From Candidatus [Bacteroides] periocalifornicus (lineage in GTDB: Bacteria; Bacteroidota; Bacteroidia; Bacteroidales; CAJPTX01): 46,708 nt of DNA. The position numbers and the translations under genes were made by a program. The notes below the pieces were generated by a model. It saw nothing but the letters and a program-made list of their open reading frames with translations. It was not told where the DNA came from and made no database searches. Within the stretch, counting starts at the first letter, position 1. Every line of letters begins with the position of its first letter. Of the stretch, positions 16,239 to 24,539 are shown piece after piece. The DNA lies in assembly GCA_001421095.1 (NCBI GenBank), contig LIIK01000017.1:1-46708 (forward strand). Reading direction: 5' to 3'.

Positions 16239-17366
16239 CTATTCAGCAGGCGCTAGGCTGTGCGTTATGGATGAAATCTGGGGGGATGGGCTGTCGGCTG
16301 AGGGTAGCATCCCCTGCTTTACGATTTTCCTCCCTATGGCTGCTACCATCGGCACGCATACGGAGTTGCCTACCTGGCGGTACTGCTCCCCTATGGCGCC
16401 CGTGCGGCAGAAGTTCTCTGGGAATCCCATAATACGGTAGCATTCGCCCAGCGTTAGTTTGCGAACCTGCCCGGCATTCAGAATCCAAAAGCGGCCTGAC
16501 GATTCCTGCGAGGGTAGGGCCGGGTGAACCCCATCTGCCGAGTAGATCCGGTTGGGCTGTTTATGCACGCGCGAGAGGTGGAGAGTGTCTGGATTGACCC
16601 CCACGGTGCGGATTCGCTTGTTACGGTATCCTGCGAATATGAGCCCAGAATCTTGCAGCGTTGTCTTGGGGAGCAGGGTGTAGGGGTCTGTCATGTATTC
16701 AAACTCCCCTTCCTTGTCGAGGAAATCCCTCAGTACCAACCTATTGTGGCACATGGCTAGCGGCACGAACGAGAAGGGCTTCTGCAGCGTGCAGACGATA
16801 ATCACTCGCTCGCGGTTCTGCGGGACACCGAAGTCGCTCGCATTCAGTATAGTCCAGCGAACGTGGTAGCCGAGCTCCTCCAGTGCCTGCAGTATCACCC
16901 GCAGCGTGCGCCCCTTATCGTGGTAGCGGAGGTGCTTCACATTCTCGAGGAGCACCACCTTGGGGCGGTGCGTTGCCATGATCTTGAACACCTCGTAGAT
17001 CAGCGTGCCGCGCGTATCCTCAAAGCCGCGCATCTTCCCCGAGATGGAGAATGGCTGGCACGGGAAACCTGCGCACAGGAGGTCGAATTTTTCAGGAATT
17101 GCGGCCTGCGTTTCAGCGAGCGTGATGTCGCCATGCGGCTGCTCCCCGAAATTCGCCTGGTAGGTCTCTTGCGCCCCTTTGTCTCACTCGCTGGAGAAAA
17201 CGCAGCGTCCGCCCGCCTGCTGTAGCCCGAGCCGGAATCCCCCTATGCCCGCGAAGAGGTCGATGAAGGTGAAGCGCGCCCTCTCTGGCGGGGTAAAGGG
17301 CGGGACATCTATTCGCGCTGGGCGGCGGTGCTCGCTGCGCATCGGTTCTTCCGTTTCCCCTTTCAT
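16239..17366 (-). pseudogene. C5-cytosine DNA methyltransferase interrupted by a TGA codon
   Basis: The 375-codon frame encodes motif I FIDLFAGIGGFRLGL (starts 17366), catalytic motif IV CAGFPCQPFSISG, motif VI VLLENVKHL, motif VIII and, near the end, EQYRQVGNSVCVP (motif X). A single TGA at 17184-17186 falls in FSSE-stop-DKGAQETY, where the family has Trp (SEWDK). Everything else is in-frame and intact. It is thus a single TGG-to-TGA change, a very recent loss, or a read-through or sequencing issue. The downstream part could initiate again but would lack motif I. No restriction endonuclease gene is adjacent. The first ATG lies 8 bases after the OmpA-like gene's stop. Confidence 0.85.
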
Positions 17367-17374
17367 TCTCAGAG

Positions 17375-18445
17375 CTACTCTCCTAGCGCCTTGGCCAGCT
17401 CGTCGATACGCGGGGTGAGGATGATCTCGGTGCGGCGGTTCTTCTGGCGGGCCTCGGCGGTCTTGGCGGCCTCTAGCGGGTGGAATTCGGCGTTCCCGGC
17501 GGCGGTTATACGGGCGGGTGCGATTTTACCGCCGGCGAGCAGTACGCGCACTATGGCGGTGGCGCGCTTGGTGCTCAGATCCCAGTTATCCAGTATTTGC
17601 CCGCTCCCCTTCATCGGCACATCGTCGGTGTGCCCCTCCACCAGGATGTTGATGTCCGGGTTTTGCACGAGCACCGGTATCAGGTGTCGTATGGCCTCGG
17701 CGCCGCGGGCATCCACCTCCCAGCTGCCAGAGCGGAACATGAGCTTTTCCTCCAGCAGCACGTAGACGCGCCCACCCCGATGCTGCACCGTGATCCCTTT
17801 GTTCTCAAATCCGTACAGGGCATCGCTCACGCGCTTCTTGAGGGCCGCCGAGAGCGAATCCTTCCGGGCCAGGAGGCGTTGCATCTCCAGCAGGTCGGTA
17901 TTCTTCTGGCTTAGCGCGGCGCGGCTGGCCGTGAGCGTGCGCTGGATAGAGTCTATGGTACGCTGTGCGGTCGCCTGCTGTTGGGCTACCCTATCCAGCT
18001 CCAGTTTCCGTTGGTAGTTCTTACGTTCCAGCTCCTTCAGGGCATCCTCCCGTTTTAGGAGTTCCTGCCGCGCATTCTGCAGCTCGGTGAGTAGCTGGGT
18101 GGTCTCTTGCTGGTTGCCCTCCACCAGGGCGCGCTGCATTTTTTCCAGCTCGGCGTAGTCGAGCCTAGAGCGTGTAAGGGCATCGCGGGTCTGCTGTAGA
18201 TCGGCCCCCCTGGTTAGGGAATCGCGCCGTAGCACCTCTAGGCGGCGCAGCTGGGCAGCGTTCTGCGCCTTGAGGTCGTCCACAGCTCGGGAGAGGCTAT
18301 CGGCCCGTGCTAGGAGGCTGTTGCGTTCAGCGTTGAGGCTGGCGTGCCGGGTCTGTAGGTCGCGGTACTCGCGCGCCGGTACGCAGGCGAACAGCAGGCA
18401 GGCGGAGGCTAGCGGGATCAGTAGGGCGTTGAGCAGTGTGCGCAT
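17375..18445 (-). CDS. OmpA-family lipoprotein with long coiled coil
   Basis: This 356-residue protein has a lipoprotein signal (LIPLASACLLFAC, lipid Cys near 21). A heptad-rich coiled coil follows from about residue 30 to 210 (LNAERNSLLARADSLSRAVDDLKAQNAAQLRRLEVL). The C-terminal OmpA-like peptidoglycan-binding domain contains LMFRSGSWEVDARGAEAIRHLI, ILVEGHTDDVP and NWDLSTKRATAIVRVLL, ending NRRTEIILTP. The Asp and Arg that bind diaminopimelate are present. It likely anchors the outer membrane to the cell wall. It is the first gene of a probable two-gene unit with the methyltransferase. Confidence 0.9.
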   Translation of the reverse strand: MRTLLNALLIPLASACLLFACVPAREYRDLQTRHASLNAERNSLLARADSLSRAVDDLKAQNAAQLRRLEVLRRDSLTRGADLQQTRDALTRSRLDYAELEKMQRALVEGNQQETTQLLTELQNARQELLKREDALKELERKNYQRKLELDRVAQQQATAQRTIDSIQRTLTASRAALSQKNTDLLEMQRLLARKDSLSAALKKRVSDALYGFENKGITVQHRGGRVYVLLEEKLMFRSGSWEVDARGAEAIRHLIPVLVQNPDINILVEGHTDDVPMKGSGQILDNWDLSTKRATAIVRVLLAGGKIAPARITAAGNAEFHPLEAAKTAEARQKNRRTEIILTPRIDELAKALGE

Positions 18446-18550
18446 AGCGGTTATAGTAGACTAGTTGGATGCCACCATTCTGGTGGATGATGCCCGCGAA
18501 GGTATGAAAAAACATGCAGGACGGCAAACTGCGCGGCGTATATGCGCTAT

Positions 18551-18663
18551 ACCTGCGCCGTACCATCGCCGTACCTGCGCCGCTTCATGTTCGGATTTCA
18601 TAACGAAATCCGAGGATGCACTAGAGGAGGTACGGCGAAGGTACGGCGAAGGTACGGCGAAGG
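18551..18663. repeat. Palindromic array of 11-bp GGTACGGCGNN repeats
   Basis: On the plus strand three direct 11-bp units GGTACGGCGAA run from 18629 to 18661, plus a final GG. The left part (18551-18575) holds two inverted units ending AT and CA. Between them CGGATTTC-ATAAC-GAAATCCG (18592-18612) forms a small hairpin at the centre of symmetry. The left units match window bases 20-44 exactly. The element resembles tandem-repeat-bearing MITEs such as the BrickBuilt type in Porphyromonas, but that is only an analogy. Confidence 0.7.
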
Positions 18664-18888
18664 CCCTCTGCAGACCGCGCAGATGATGCGGCAAGGGCAG
18701 GGCGGCACTTGTGGGCGGGCAACTCTCGGCCCGCCCCTACCGAGTCTACAAAATCGTTGTCCATCAGTAGACCTCTGCAATATTTTAAATACGTGCGTGT
18801 GCGTAGGGAAAGGACGGTGCGGATCTTGGGAAGGAACGGGAATCCTCCTGCGGGAATGGGCGAATTTCCTGAATTCTTTCGCGGGGCA

Positions 18889-18920
18889 TTTGGTGGTTTG
18901 CATGGGAGTTGCTACCTTTG
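18889..18920 (+). promoter_or_regulatory. Promoter of the tRNA genes
   Basis: TTTG at 18889-18892 and TACCTTTG at 18913-18920 are 20 bases apart, a full consensus match. The start site would be about 25 bases upstream of tRNA-Ser. Confidence 0.75.
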
Positions 18921-18952
18921 CGCCGATTTGTAGGGGATGCGGGGGCCTTACA

Positions 18953-19042
<90 letters not shown>

Positions 19043-19150
19043 GGGCGTTCTTGGTTTGGGCTGGGCGGCCATGCTGCAGAAGGCTGGAGTGGGGTTGGCT
19101 CATTGCCGATGCTTTCTAGGGTCTAGCCCTTTGGCCTAGTCTTTTATGCT

Positions 19151-19225
19151 CGGGGTATAGCGCAGTCCGGTTAGCGCACCTGCTTTGGGAGCAGGGGGTC
19201 GCAGGTTCGAATCCTGCTACCCCGA
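19151..19225 (+). tRNA. tRNA-Pro (UGG anticodon)
   Basis: Acceptor CGGGGTA pairs with TACCCCG and A is the discriminator. The anticodon arm CCTGC-TTTGGGA-GCAGG gives anticodon TGG. The T arm GCAGGTTCGAATCCTGC is intact. It probably shares the transcript with tRNA-Ser, 109 bases upstream. Confidence 0.97.
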
Positions 19226-19270
19226 CAGGGTTTCTACATTGTCTTCTGTAGGGCTCTGGTTAAGGAAACT

Positions 19271-19311
19271 AGGGTGGATTCCCTGCGGGGGAGCCACCCT
19301 TGTTCATTGTA
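19271..19311 (+). terminator. Possible terminator after tRNA-Pro
   Basis: AGGGTGG (19271-19277) pairs with CCACCCT (19294-19300), followed by TTGTTCATTGT. The hairpin includes an inner CCCTGCGGGG, so the stem is long but the T-tract is weak. Confidence 0.4.
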
Positions 19312-19394
19312 GAGCCCACCATCGCGCGGTGCCACGGGGCAACGGCAGGGTGCGGGAGGCTGGAACTGCTGAAAGCGCCTCCGAACGGATTTCT

Positions 19395-19613
19395 TTCGCG
19401 GAGAATCCCATTTCTATCACTTGGCGAGATTGGCCTGTTGCACGCTTGGTAGGGGCGGTGCCGAGCAACGCGAGTGCCCGCCCTAACAGTGCCGCGAGTG
19501 CCCGCTGGAGTAATCTCCGGCGTTTGTAGCGACGTGGCGTGCCGCGTCGCGGCTATTAATGCGATCTCGGTTATATGCGTGCCGCATCGTTTACGTGCGC
19601 CTTGCAGAGGTTC
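19395..19613. repeat. Dispersed intergenic repeat, copy B
   Basis: This stretch aligns with 43080-43260. It includes a shared TTGGCGAGATT block, a 37-base block (19515-19551, one mismatch to 43182-43218) with GTAG followed by a palindrome, and a second inverted core near 19577-19590. It ends in CTTGCAGAGGTTCC, like the MITE terminus. Confidence 0.65.
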
Positions 19614-19639
19614 CCTTCTGCTTTTCCTACGCTCCCCAC

Positions 19640-19669
19640 AAAAAAAACGTGGGGAAAATCCCCACGTTT
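19640..19669 (-). terminator. Terminator of the DUF1015 gene
   Basis: On the minus strand AAACGTGGGGA pairs perfectly with TCCCCACGTTT around a three-base loop, followed by a run of T. It lies 20 bases after the stop codon. Confidence 0.85.
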
Positions 19670-19688
19670 CATGTTTCTCAACGGGTTG

Positions 19689-20942
19689 CTACTTCCCGCA
19701 ATCCTCCAGGCTATGGATCACCAGGCCGCTACGTAGCTTGGGTTCAAACCATGTGGTTTTTGGGGGCATGATATTACCCGTATCGGCAATGTTGATAAGC
19801 TGTTTCATGGAAACTGGGTACAGGGCAAAGGCAACGGCCATCTCGCCGCTATCCACCCGTTTTTGCAGCTCCCCTAGCCCACGGATACCGCCTACGAAAT
19901 CGATACGATTCGAAGTGCGAAGATCCTTTATACCCAGAATTTTATCGAGTACCAGGTTCGAGAGAATCGTAACATCCAGCACCCCTATAGGGTCTGCATC
20001 GTTGTAGGTGCCGGGCTTGGCGGTAAGCGAGTACCATTTGCCCGCTAGGTACATGCTGAAATTGTGGAGCTTAGACGGCTTGTAGATGGCAGTTCCCTCC
20101 TCCTTCACCTCAAAGCTCTCGCCCAGCTTGGCTAGCAGCTGCTCGGGGGTGAGGCCATTGAGGTCCTTTACCACACGGTTGTAGTCGATGATCTTGAGCT
20201 GGTCATCGGGGAATATCACCGCTAAGAAGTAGTTATACTCCTCATTGCCAGTGTGGTGGGGATTCTGTTCCTTTTTCTCTTGCCCCACGCGGGCCGCTGC
20301 CGCTGTACGGTGATGCCCATCGGCCACGTAGAGCGCTGGGATCTTGGAGAATATCTCTGTGATGCGAGCATTCAGCTTGTCGTCATTTATCACCCAGAAA
20401 TGATGCCCAAATCCGTCCTCCGCCACGTAATCGTACTCTGGCTCTTGGTGATCTACCACGCTGTGCACTATCTCATCCATCTCCTTAACCGCAGGGTAGG
20501 CAAAGAATACCGGTTCGAGGTTGGCATTCTGGTTGCGCACATGGATCATGCGGTCGTTCTCCTTCTCGGTTCTCGTAAGCTCGTGCTTCTTGATCTTACC
20601 GTTCACGTAATCCTCAAAGTGGCAGCAGGCTACAAGTCCGTACTGGGTACGCCCGTCCATCGTCTGGGCGTAAATGTAGTAGTGCTCCTTGTCGTCTTGC
20701 TTGAGCCAGCCGCGCTCCTTCCACTTCTTGAAATTCTCCACAGCCTTATCGTAGGCCTGCTGGGAATGCTCATCGGCTATCGGGTCAAAATCGATCTCCG
20801 GCTTAATGATGTGCAGCAACGACTTCTCGCCAGCCTCTGCCTTGGCCTCCTTGGAGTTCAGCACATCGTAGGGGCGTGAGGCCACCTCGCTTGCAATCTC
20901 CTTGGGCGGACGTATACCGCAAAAAGGTTTTATGCGTACCAT
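19689..20942 (-). CDS. DUF1015 protein linked to serine synthesis genes
   Basis: This 417-residue cytoplasmic protein has the DUF1015 hallmarks: IKPFCGIRPPKEIASEVASRPYDVLN near the N-terminus, YYIYAQTM, VRNQNANLEPVFFAYP and YVADGHHRTAAAARV. It ends with TWFEPKLRSGLVIHSL. The ATG at 20942 gives the usual N-terminus; an in-frame start 39 bases upstream is unneeded. It lies downstream of serA and serC on the same strand, a neighbourhood that recurs in Bacteroidota. The conserved DGHHR and the context suggest a link to phosphoserine or serine metabolism. The biochemical role is not established to my knowledge. Confidence 0.88.
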   Translation of the reverse strand: MVRIKPFCGIRPPKEIASEVASRPYDVLNSKEAKAEAGEKSLLHIIKPEIDFDPIADEHSQQAYDKAVENFKKWKERGWLKQDDKEHYYIYAQTMDGRTQYGLVACCHFEDYVNGKIKKHELTRTEKENDRMIHVRNQNANLEPVFFAYPAVKEMDEIVHSVVDHQEPEYDYVAEDGFGHHFWVINDDKLNARITEIFSKIPALYVADGHHRTAAAARVGQEKKEQNPHHTGNEEYNYFLAVIFPDDQLKIIDYNRVVKDLNGLTPEQLLAKLGESFEVKEEGTAIYKPSKLHNFSMYLAGKWYSLTAKPGTYNDADPIGVLDVTILSNLVLDKILGIKDLRTSNRIDFVGGIRGLGELQKRVDSGEMAVAFALYPVSMKQLINIADTGNIMPPKTTWFEPKLRSGLVIHSLEDCGK

Positions 20943-21049
20943 GATTCTCTGTTTCTTGCTCGTTTTAACACCACAGCGCAAAGTACCCCACCATAACTGA
21001 TTGGTTGGGGCTCGTAAAAAAAAAACTAGCCTCCTGCTCGCTTAAAGAA

Positions 21050-21073
21050 TAGGCGGGCAACACCCAGCCCGCC
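21050..21073 (-). terminator. Possible terminator of serA
   Basis: GGCGGGC (21052-21058) and GCCCGCC (21067-21073) form a GC-rich hairpin on the minus strand, followed by TATTCTTT. It lies 110 bases after the serA stop. Confidence 0.4.
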
Positions 21074-21184
21074 CACTCCGAAAAAACGCTTATCCCACGG
21101 CAAAGGATTTGGAGAGGCGTAAAGGCGAATCCTACGGCATGCCTGCTCTCTGCTCCACTACTGCGTGAGAAAGCTACGTCGCCG

Positions 21185-22096
21185 CTACTTGTTCAGCTGG
21201 AAGGTCTTATCGCCGTTCTTGATGAACTTCACTATCTGCTCAGCAGCCGCCAGGCCGGCATTAATGTTTGCCTCGCTGGTTTGCGCACCCATCTTTTTAG
21301 GGGTGAAGAATACCCTGTCGCCGAACTTGTTGAACTCATCGAGCTTATCGGGCGCTACGTCGGCCACATAGCGGAGATCCTCACGCTCGGCCATTAGCTT
21401 CAGCAGACCATCCTCGTCTATCACCTCCTTACGGGCGGTGTTTATGAGGCAGGCACCCTTGGGCATACGGCTTACCAGCGCATGGGTTACAGAGAGTTTG
21501 GTCTCGGCTGTAGCAGGGATGTGGAGGGTTACGTACTGGCTCTTGCTGTAGAGTTCATCGAGGCTGGCGAGTAGCTCTACCCCCTCCTCGGCCTTCTTCA
21601 CGTAGGGGTCGAAGGCGTAGACCTTCATCCCGAGCGCGATGGCATCACGCGCGATGATGCGCCCTATGTTCCCGTAGCCGTGGATCCCGAGGCTCTTACC
21701 ACGTATCTCACTGCCGCTCTTGCCGCTAAATTTCAGGCGAGCCATGAAGACCATAAAGCCCACCACCAGCTCGGCCACCGCATTGGAATTCTGCCCGGGG
21801 GTATTCATAGCCACCACCCCGTGCTTGGTGCAGGCCTCTAGGTCGAGGTTGTCATAACCGGCGCCCGCACGAACCACTATCTTTAGCTTTTTGGCAGCCT
21901 CCAGCACCTGGGCTGTTACCTTGTCGCTGCGTACTATGAGCGCATCGGCATCGGCCACCGCCTTTAGGAGATCGGCAGCCTCGGTGTAGTTCTCCAGCAA
22001 TGCCAGCTCAAAACCAGCACCTTCCACTATCTTGCGGATTCCATCCACAGCCACCTTGGCAAAAGCCTTCTCGGTAGCAACTAGCACTTTAGTCAT
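21185..22096 (-). CDS. serA: D-3-phosphoglycerate dehydrogenase, short form
   Basis: This 303-residue NAD-dependent enzyme opens serine synthesis by oxidising 3-phosphoglycerate. VVRAGAGYDNLDLEAC and GIHGYGNIGRIIARDAIALGMKVYAFDP form the substrate and Rossmann nucleotide-binding regions. The catalytic Arg-Glu-His set is in LINTARKEVIDE and the later VAPDKL region. It lacks the C-terminal ACT regulatory domain found in the longer forms, so serine feedback through ACT is not expected. The ATG at 22096 is used rather than the ORF start 60 bases upstream. It lies 303 bases downstream of serC on the same strand, with a terminator-like hairpin between them. Confidence 0.93.
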   Translation of the reverse strand: MTKVLVATEKAFAKVAVDGIRKIVEGAGFELALLENYTEAADLLKAVADADALIVRSDKVTAQVLEAAKKLKIVVRAGAGYDNLDLEACTKHGVVAMNTPGQNSNAVAELVVGFMVFMARLKFSGKSGSEIRGKSLGIHGYGNIGRIIARDAIALGMKVYAFDPYVKKAEEGVELLASLDELYSKSQYVTLHIPATAETKLSVTHALVSRMPKGACLINTARKEVIDEDGLLKLMAEREDLRYVADVAPDKLDEFNKFGDRVFFTPKKMGAQTSEANINAGLAAAEQIVKFIKNGDKTFQLNK

Positions 22097-22399
22097 GATT
22101 GTAATATGATTTAACCGTTGATCCAGAAACAAGCCGTACAGGCAATGAATTCCCACGCATCACAAACGCCCCCTTTCCAGAGGATGCTACAGACCCAGCC
22201 CTCGCATGGAGCAGGCTAGCCACACAGCTACGGCAGCGCCGCAACCGCGCAAGCATCCTATCCCCCGCGGCCTGTACTCCGCGAGTATGTAGGTAGGCAA
22301 AAGGGCTAGGCCATCCGCCCGAAGCAGACAAACCTAGCCCCTCCAAATCCTTGTACACGAGAGGAAGCTCTCGCCCACGCTACGGTTTGGCTGCCTTGC
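22097..22399. other. serC-serA intergenic region
   Basis: This 303-base gap contains a terminator-like hairpin for serC (22299-22340). Beyond it I see no clear promoter for serA and no gene. Confidence 0.5.
22299..22340 (-). terminator. Terminator after serC
   Basis: On the minus strand GGGCTAGG (22333-22340) pairs with CCTAGCCC (22303-22310) across a 22-base loop and is followed by TTTTG. The large loop lowers confidence. It may act as partial termination before serA. Confidence 0.5.
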
Positions 22400-23470
22400 C
22401 TAGGCGTTCTTCTTCTCGAACTCCTGCATGCAGGCTACCAGAGCCTTGGCGCTCTCCATGGGGAGGGCATTGTAGGCCGAGGCGCGGAAACCACCCACGT
22501 CTCTATGCCCCTTGATGCCGACCATCCCCTGGCTCTTGGCGAATTCTAGGAAGGCCTCCTCCTTATCCTTGTACTTCTCAGCCATCACAAAGCAGATATT
22601 CATCCGCGAGCGCGAGGCTGGTTCTACCGTGCCCACAAACATCTTGTTGCGGTCTATTTCATCATAGATCACCTTCGCCCGCTCTATGGCGAGTTTTTCC
22701 ATCGCCTTCACGCCGCCCTGGGCCTTCACCCACTTCAGCACCTCGCGCATGGTGTAGATGGCAAAGCAGGGAGGGGTGTTGTACATCGACCCCTTATCCA
22801 CGTGCGTGCGGTAATCGAGCATCGAGGGGATCGGCCGATCTACCTTGCCTAGGATATCTTCCTTCACTATCACGAAGGTTACCCCGGCAGGGCCTACATT
22901 CTTCTGGGCACCGCCGTAGATGAGGGCGTACTTGCTCACATCCACCGGGCGGCTCATGATGTCGCTACTCATGTCAGCCACCAGCGGGATAGGGCTGTTG
23001 AGATCTTCGCGGAGCTCCGTACCGTAAATCGTGTTATTGGTGGTAATGTGCAGGTAATCGGCATCGGTGGGGATGTTGGTTACCTTGGGGTAGTAGGTGA
23101 AGTTCTTGTCAACGCTGCTAGCTATCACCTCCACTTTGCCGAAGAGCTTAGCCTCCTTGGCGGCCTTTTTCGCCCACACGCCCGTCTCCACATAGGCGGC
23201 CTTGGTTTTCATCAGGTTGTAGGGCACCATGCAGAACTGCGTGCTTGCCCCGCCTCCCAGGAATAGCACCTTGTAGCCTGCTGGGATGTTGAGCAGTTCC
23301 ATCCACAGGGCTTCCGTCTCGTCTATAATCGCCTGGAATTCCTTGGAACGGTGCGAGATGGTAATGAGCGAGAGCCCGATGCCATCGAGGTCGAGTACCG
23401 CCTTCGCGGTGTTCTCTAGAGCCACCTGGGGCAGTATGCACGGCCCCGCGTTGAAATTGTGCTTCTTCAT
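22400..23470 (-). CDS. serC: Phosphoserine aminotransferase
   Basis: This 356-residue PLP enzyme converts 3-phosphohydroxypyruvate to phosphoserine, and can also act in pyridoxal 5'-phosphate synthesis. The N-terminus KKHNFNAGPCILPQ is typical. ISHRSKEFQ and LFLGGGASTQF bind substrate and cofactor. YGGAQKNVGPAGVTFV holds the Schiff-base Lys. The end GFRASAYNALP matches the family. An in-frame GTG one codon upstream is not needed; the ATG at 23470 is used. It is the first gene of the serC-serA-DUF1015 group. Confidence 0.96.
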   Translation of the reverse strand: MKKHNFNAGPCILPQVALENTAKAVLDLDGIGLSLITISHRSKEFQAIIDETEALWMELLNIPAGYKVLFLGGGASTQFCMVPYNLMKTKAAYVETGVWAKKAAKEAKLFGKVEVIASSVDKNFTYYPKVTNIPTDADYLHITTNNTIYGTELREDLNSPIPLVADMSSDIMSRPVDVSKYALIYGGAQKNVGPAGVTFVIVKEDILGKVDRPIPSMLDYRTHVDKGSMYNTPPCFAIYTMREVLKWVKAQGGVKAMEKLAIERAKVIYDEIDRNKMFVGTVEPASRSRMNICFVMAEKYKDKEEAFLEFAKSQGMVGIKGHRDVGGFRASAYNALPMESAKALVACMQEFEKKNA

Positions 23471-23525
23471 CACTAAACGCCTTTATGCTTTGAATTACGC
23501 CCGTACTTGTGAAGCTTTCACGCCC

Positions 23526-23557
23526 CAAAGGTCGGAACTATTTTCCACAAAAACAAA
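23526..23557 (-). promoter_or_regulatory. Promoter of serC
   Basis: GACCTTTG (23526-23533) with TTTG (23554-23557) at 20-base spacing on the minus strand. One mismatch to TAnnTTTG. Confidence 0.5.
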
Positions 23558-23607
23558 ATGGTAGATTTCCCACTCGCATTTTTCGGGAAAACGAAGCCTG
23601 TTCCCTG

Positions 23608-24519
23608 TCATTTAGCCTGCGTATCATCCTTGCCCAACGGCGAGAACCGATAGCCCACACAGAAAGAGGCGTAGATATTGTACATCTTGAAGGGCAAGGC
23701 GGTAAAGCGGCTGGAGAAGGCCCCATGCGCCCCGAAAGCTAGACCGAGATCCATGAATAGATGATCGCTCAAGATCATAGTGGCCACCGCCTCTGCCCCA
23801 AAATCCCAACGTCGGAGCTTGCTGCTAAAGTTGAACTCCGCCCGCTCTATGAAGATCTTGTTGCTCACCCCGGTTGTGGGATCTGGCCGCGTCCAGAGGA
23901 ATCCATTCTCCACCGAGCCCGTAAAGCTCTGCCCAAGCGAGAATGAGGCATATCCGCCAGCCTTTAGCAAGAGGTGTGGCCCCACCACAAAGCCCAGGTG
24001 TAGGGGCATGGTAATGTAGGAACGGCTCACCCTCGTCACGTTCTCGCCCGTGAATATGCCCGCAACGCGCGCCACATTCTGCCCATCGTCCTGCACCACC
24101 TCGGTGTAAAAATCGTGAACCTCGCTCCGGGTGCGCATACCCTTGTACTCCAGCTGTAGCCCTACATTGGCAAACCAGCGCGGGGCAAAGTAGAGCTCCT
24201 TCTCAAAGCCGAAAATCGAGGCGAAAATGGGGGCGTAAGATATGATACCCACACCTTTAGGTATCCCGTAGGGGGCTGTGGCCCCTATATTCAGCCCCAC
24301 CCGTACCGCCGCATTGCGGGTTACTATGGCCGAGAGATTCTTGGTTCGCCCCCAAAGGCCCGAGACATCCACACCCTCCGCTGCCCTAGCGGCACACGGA
24401 CGTAAGGCGCACAGCATAAAGCTCCCCGCAATGACGAGTAACATTGGGATAGGTGGGACTCTGTAGCTCAAAGGCATCATGGGAGTAGATTTACGGTTAA
24501 TCCTAACAATGAGATCCAT
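23608..24519 (-). CDS. Outer-membrane beta-barrel protein
   Basis: This 303-residue protein has an N-terminal export signal (PMLLVIAGSFMLCALRPCAARAA) after a long polar start. The export segment begins better at the in-frame ATGs at 24480/24477, so the true start is uncertain. The body alternates strand-like stretches ending in IYASFCVGYRFSPLG, as in PorT-like barrels. The frame ends in TGA, one of only three in the window. It follows the GLUG protein gene by 20 bases on the same strand, so a functional link between the two is possible. I do not recognise a specific family. Confidence 0.7.
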   Translation of the reverse strand: MDLIVRINRKSTPMMPLSYRVPPIPMLLVIAGSFMLCALRPCAARAAEGVDVSGLWGRTKNLSAIVTRNAAVRVGLNIGATAPYGIPKGVGIISYAPIFASIFGFEKELYFAPRWFANVGLQLEYKGMRTRSEVHDFYTEVVQDDGQNVARVAGIFTGENVTRVSRSYITMPLHLGFVVGPHLLLKAGGYASFSLGQSFTGSVENGFLWTRPDPTTGVSNKIFIERAEFNFSSKLRRWDFGAEAVATMILSDHLFMDLGLAFGAHGAFSSRFTALPFKMYNIYASFCVGYRFSPLGKDDTQAK

Positions 24520-24539
24520 ACACCGCCGAGCGTAGCATG

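Larger units (their letters stand above)
18446..18952. other. Repeat-rich intergenic region
   Basis: This 507-base region holds an inverted arrangement of 11-bp repeats (18551-18663), a GACCTCTGCAATA motif near 18773 and the tRNA-Ser promoter. The short frames here contain the repeats and look non-coding. Confidence 0.6.

Noticed and set aside
17184..17186. General reassignment of TGA to tryptophan
   Set aside because: queD and two barrel genes end in TGA at natural family ends, so TGA acts as a stop here.
18551..18663. CRISPR array
   Set aside because: The repeats are 11 bases, contiguous, without spacers, and no cas gene is in the window.
18600..18903. Minus-strand frame of 101 codons in the repeat region
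   Set aside because: The frame is made of the 11-bp repeats and lacks protein-like features.
21017..21026. A-run as the T-tract of the serA terminator
   Set aside because: It is about 25 bases from the only nearby hairpin, too far to form a standard terminator.
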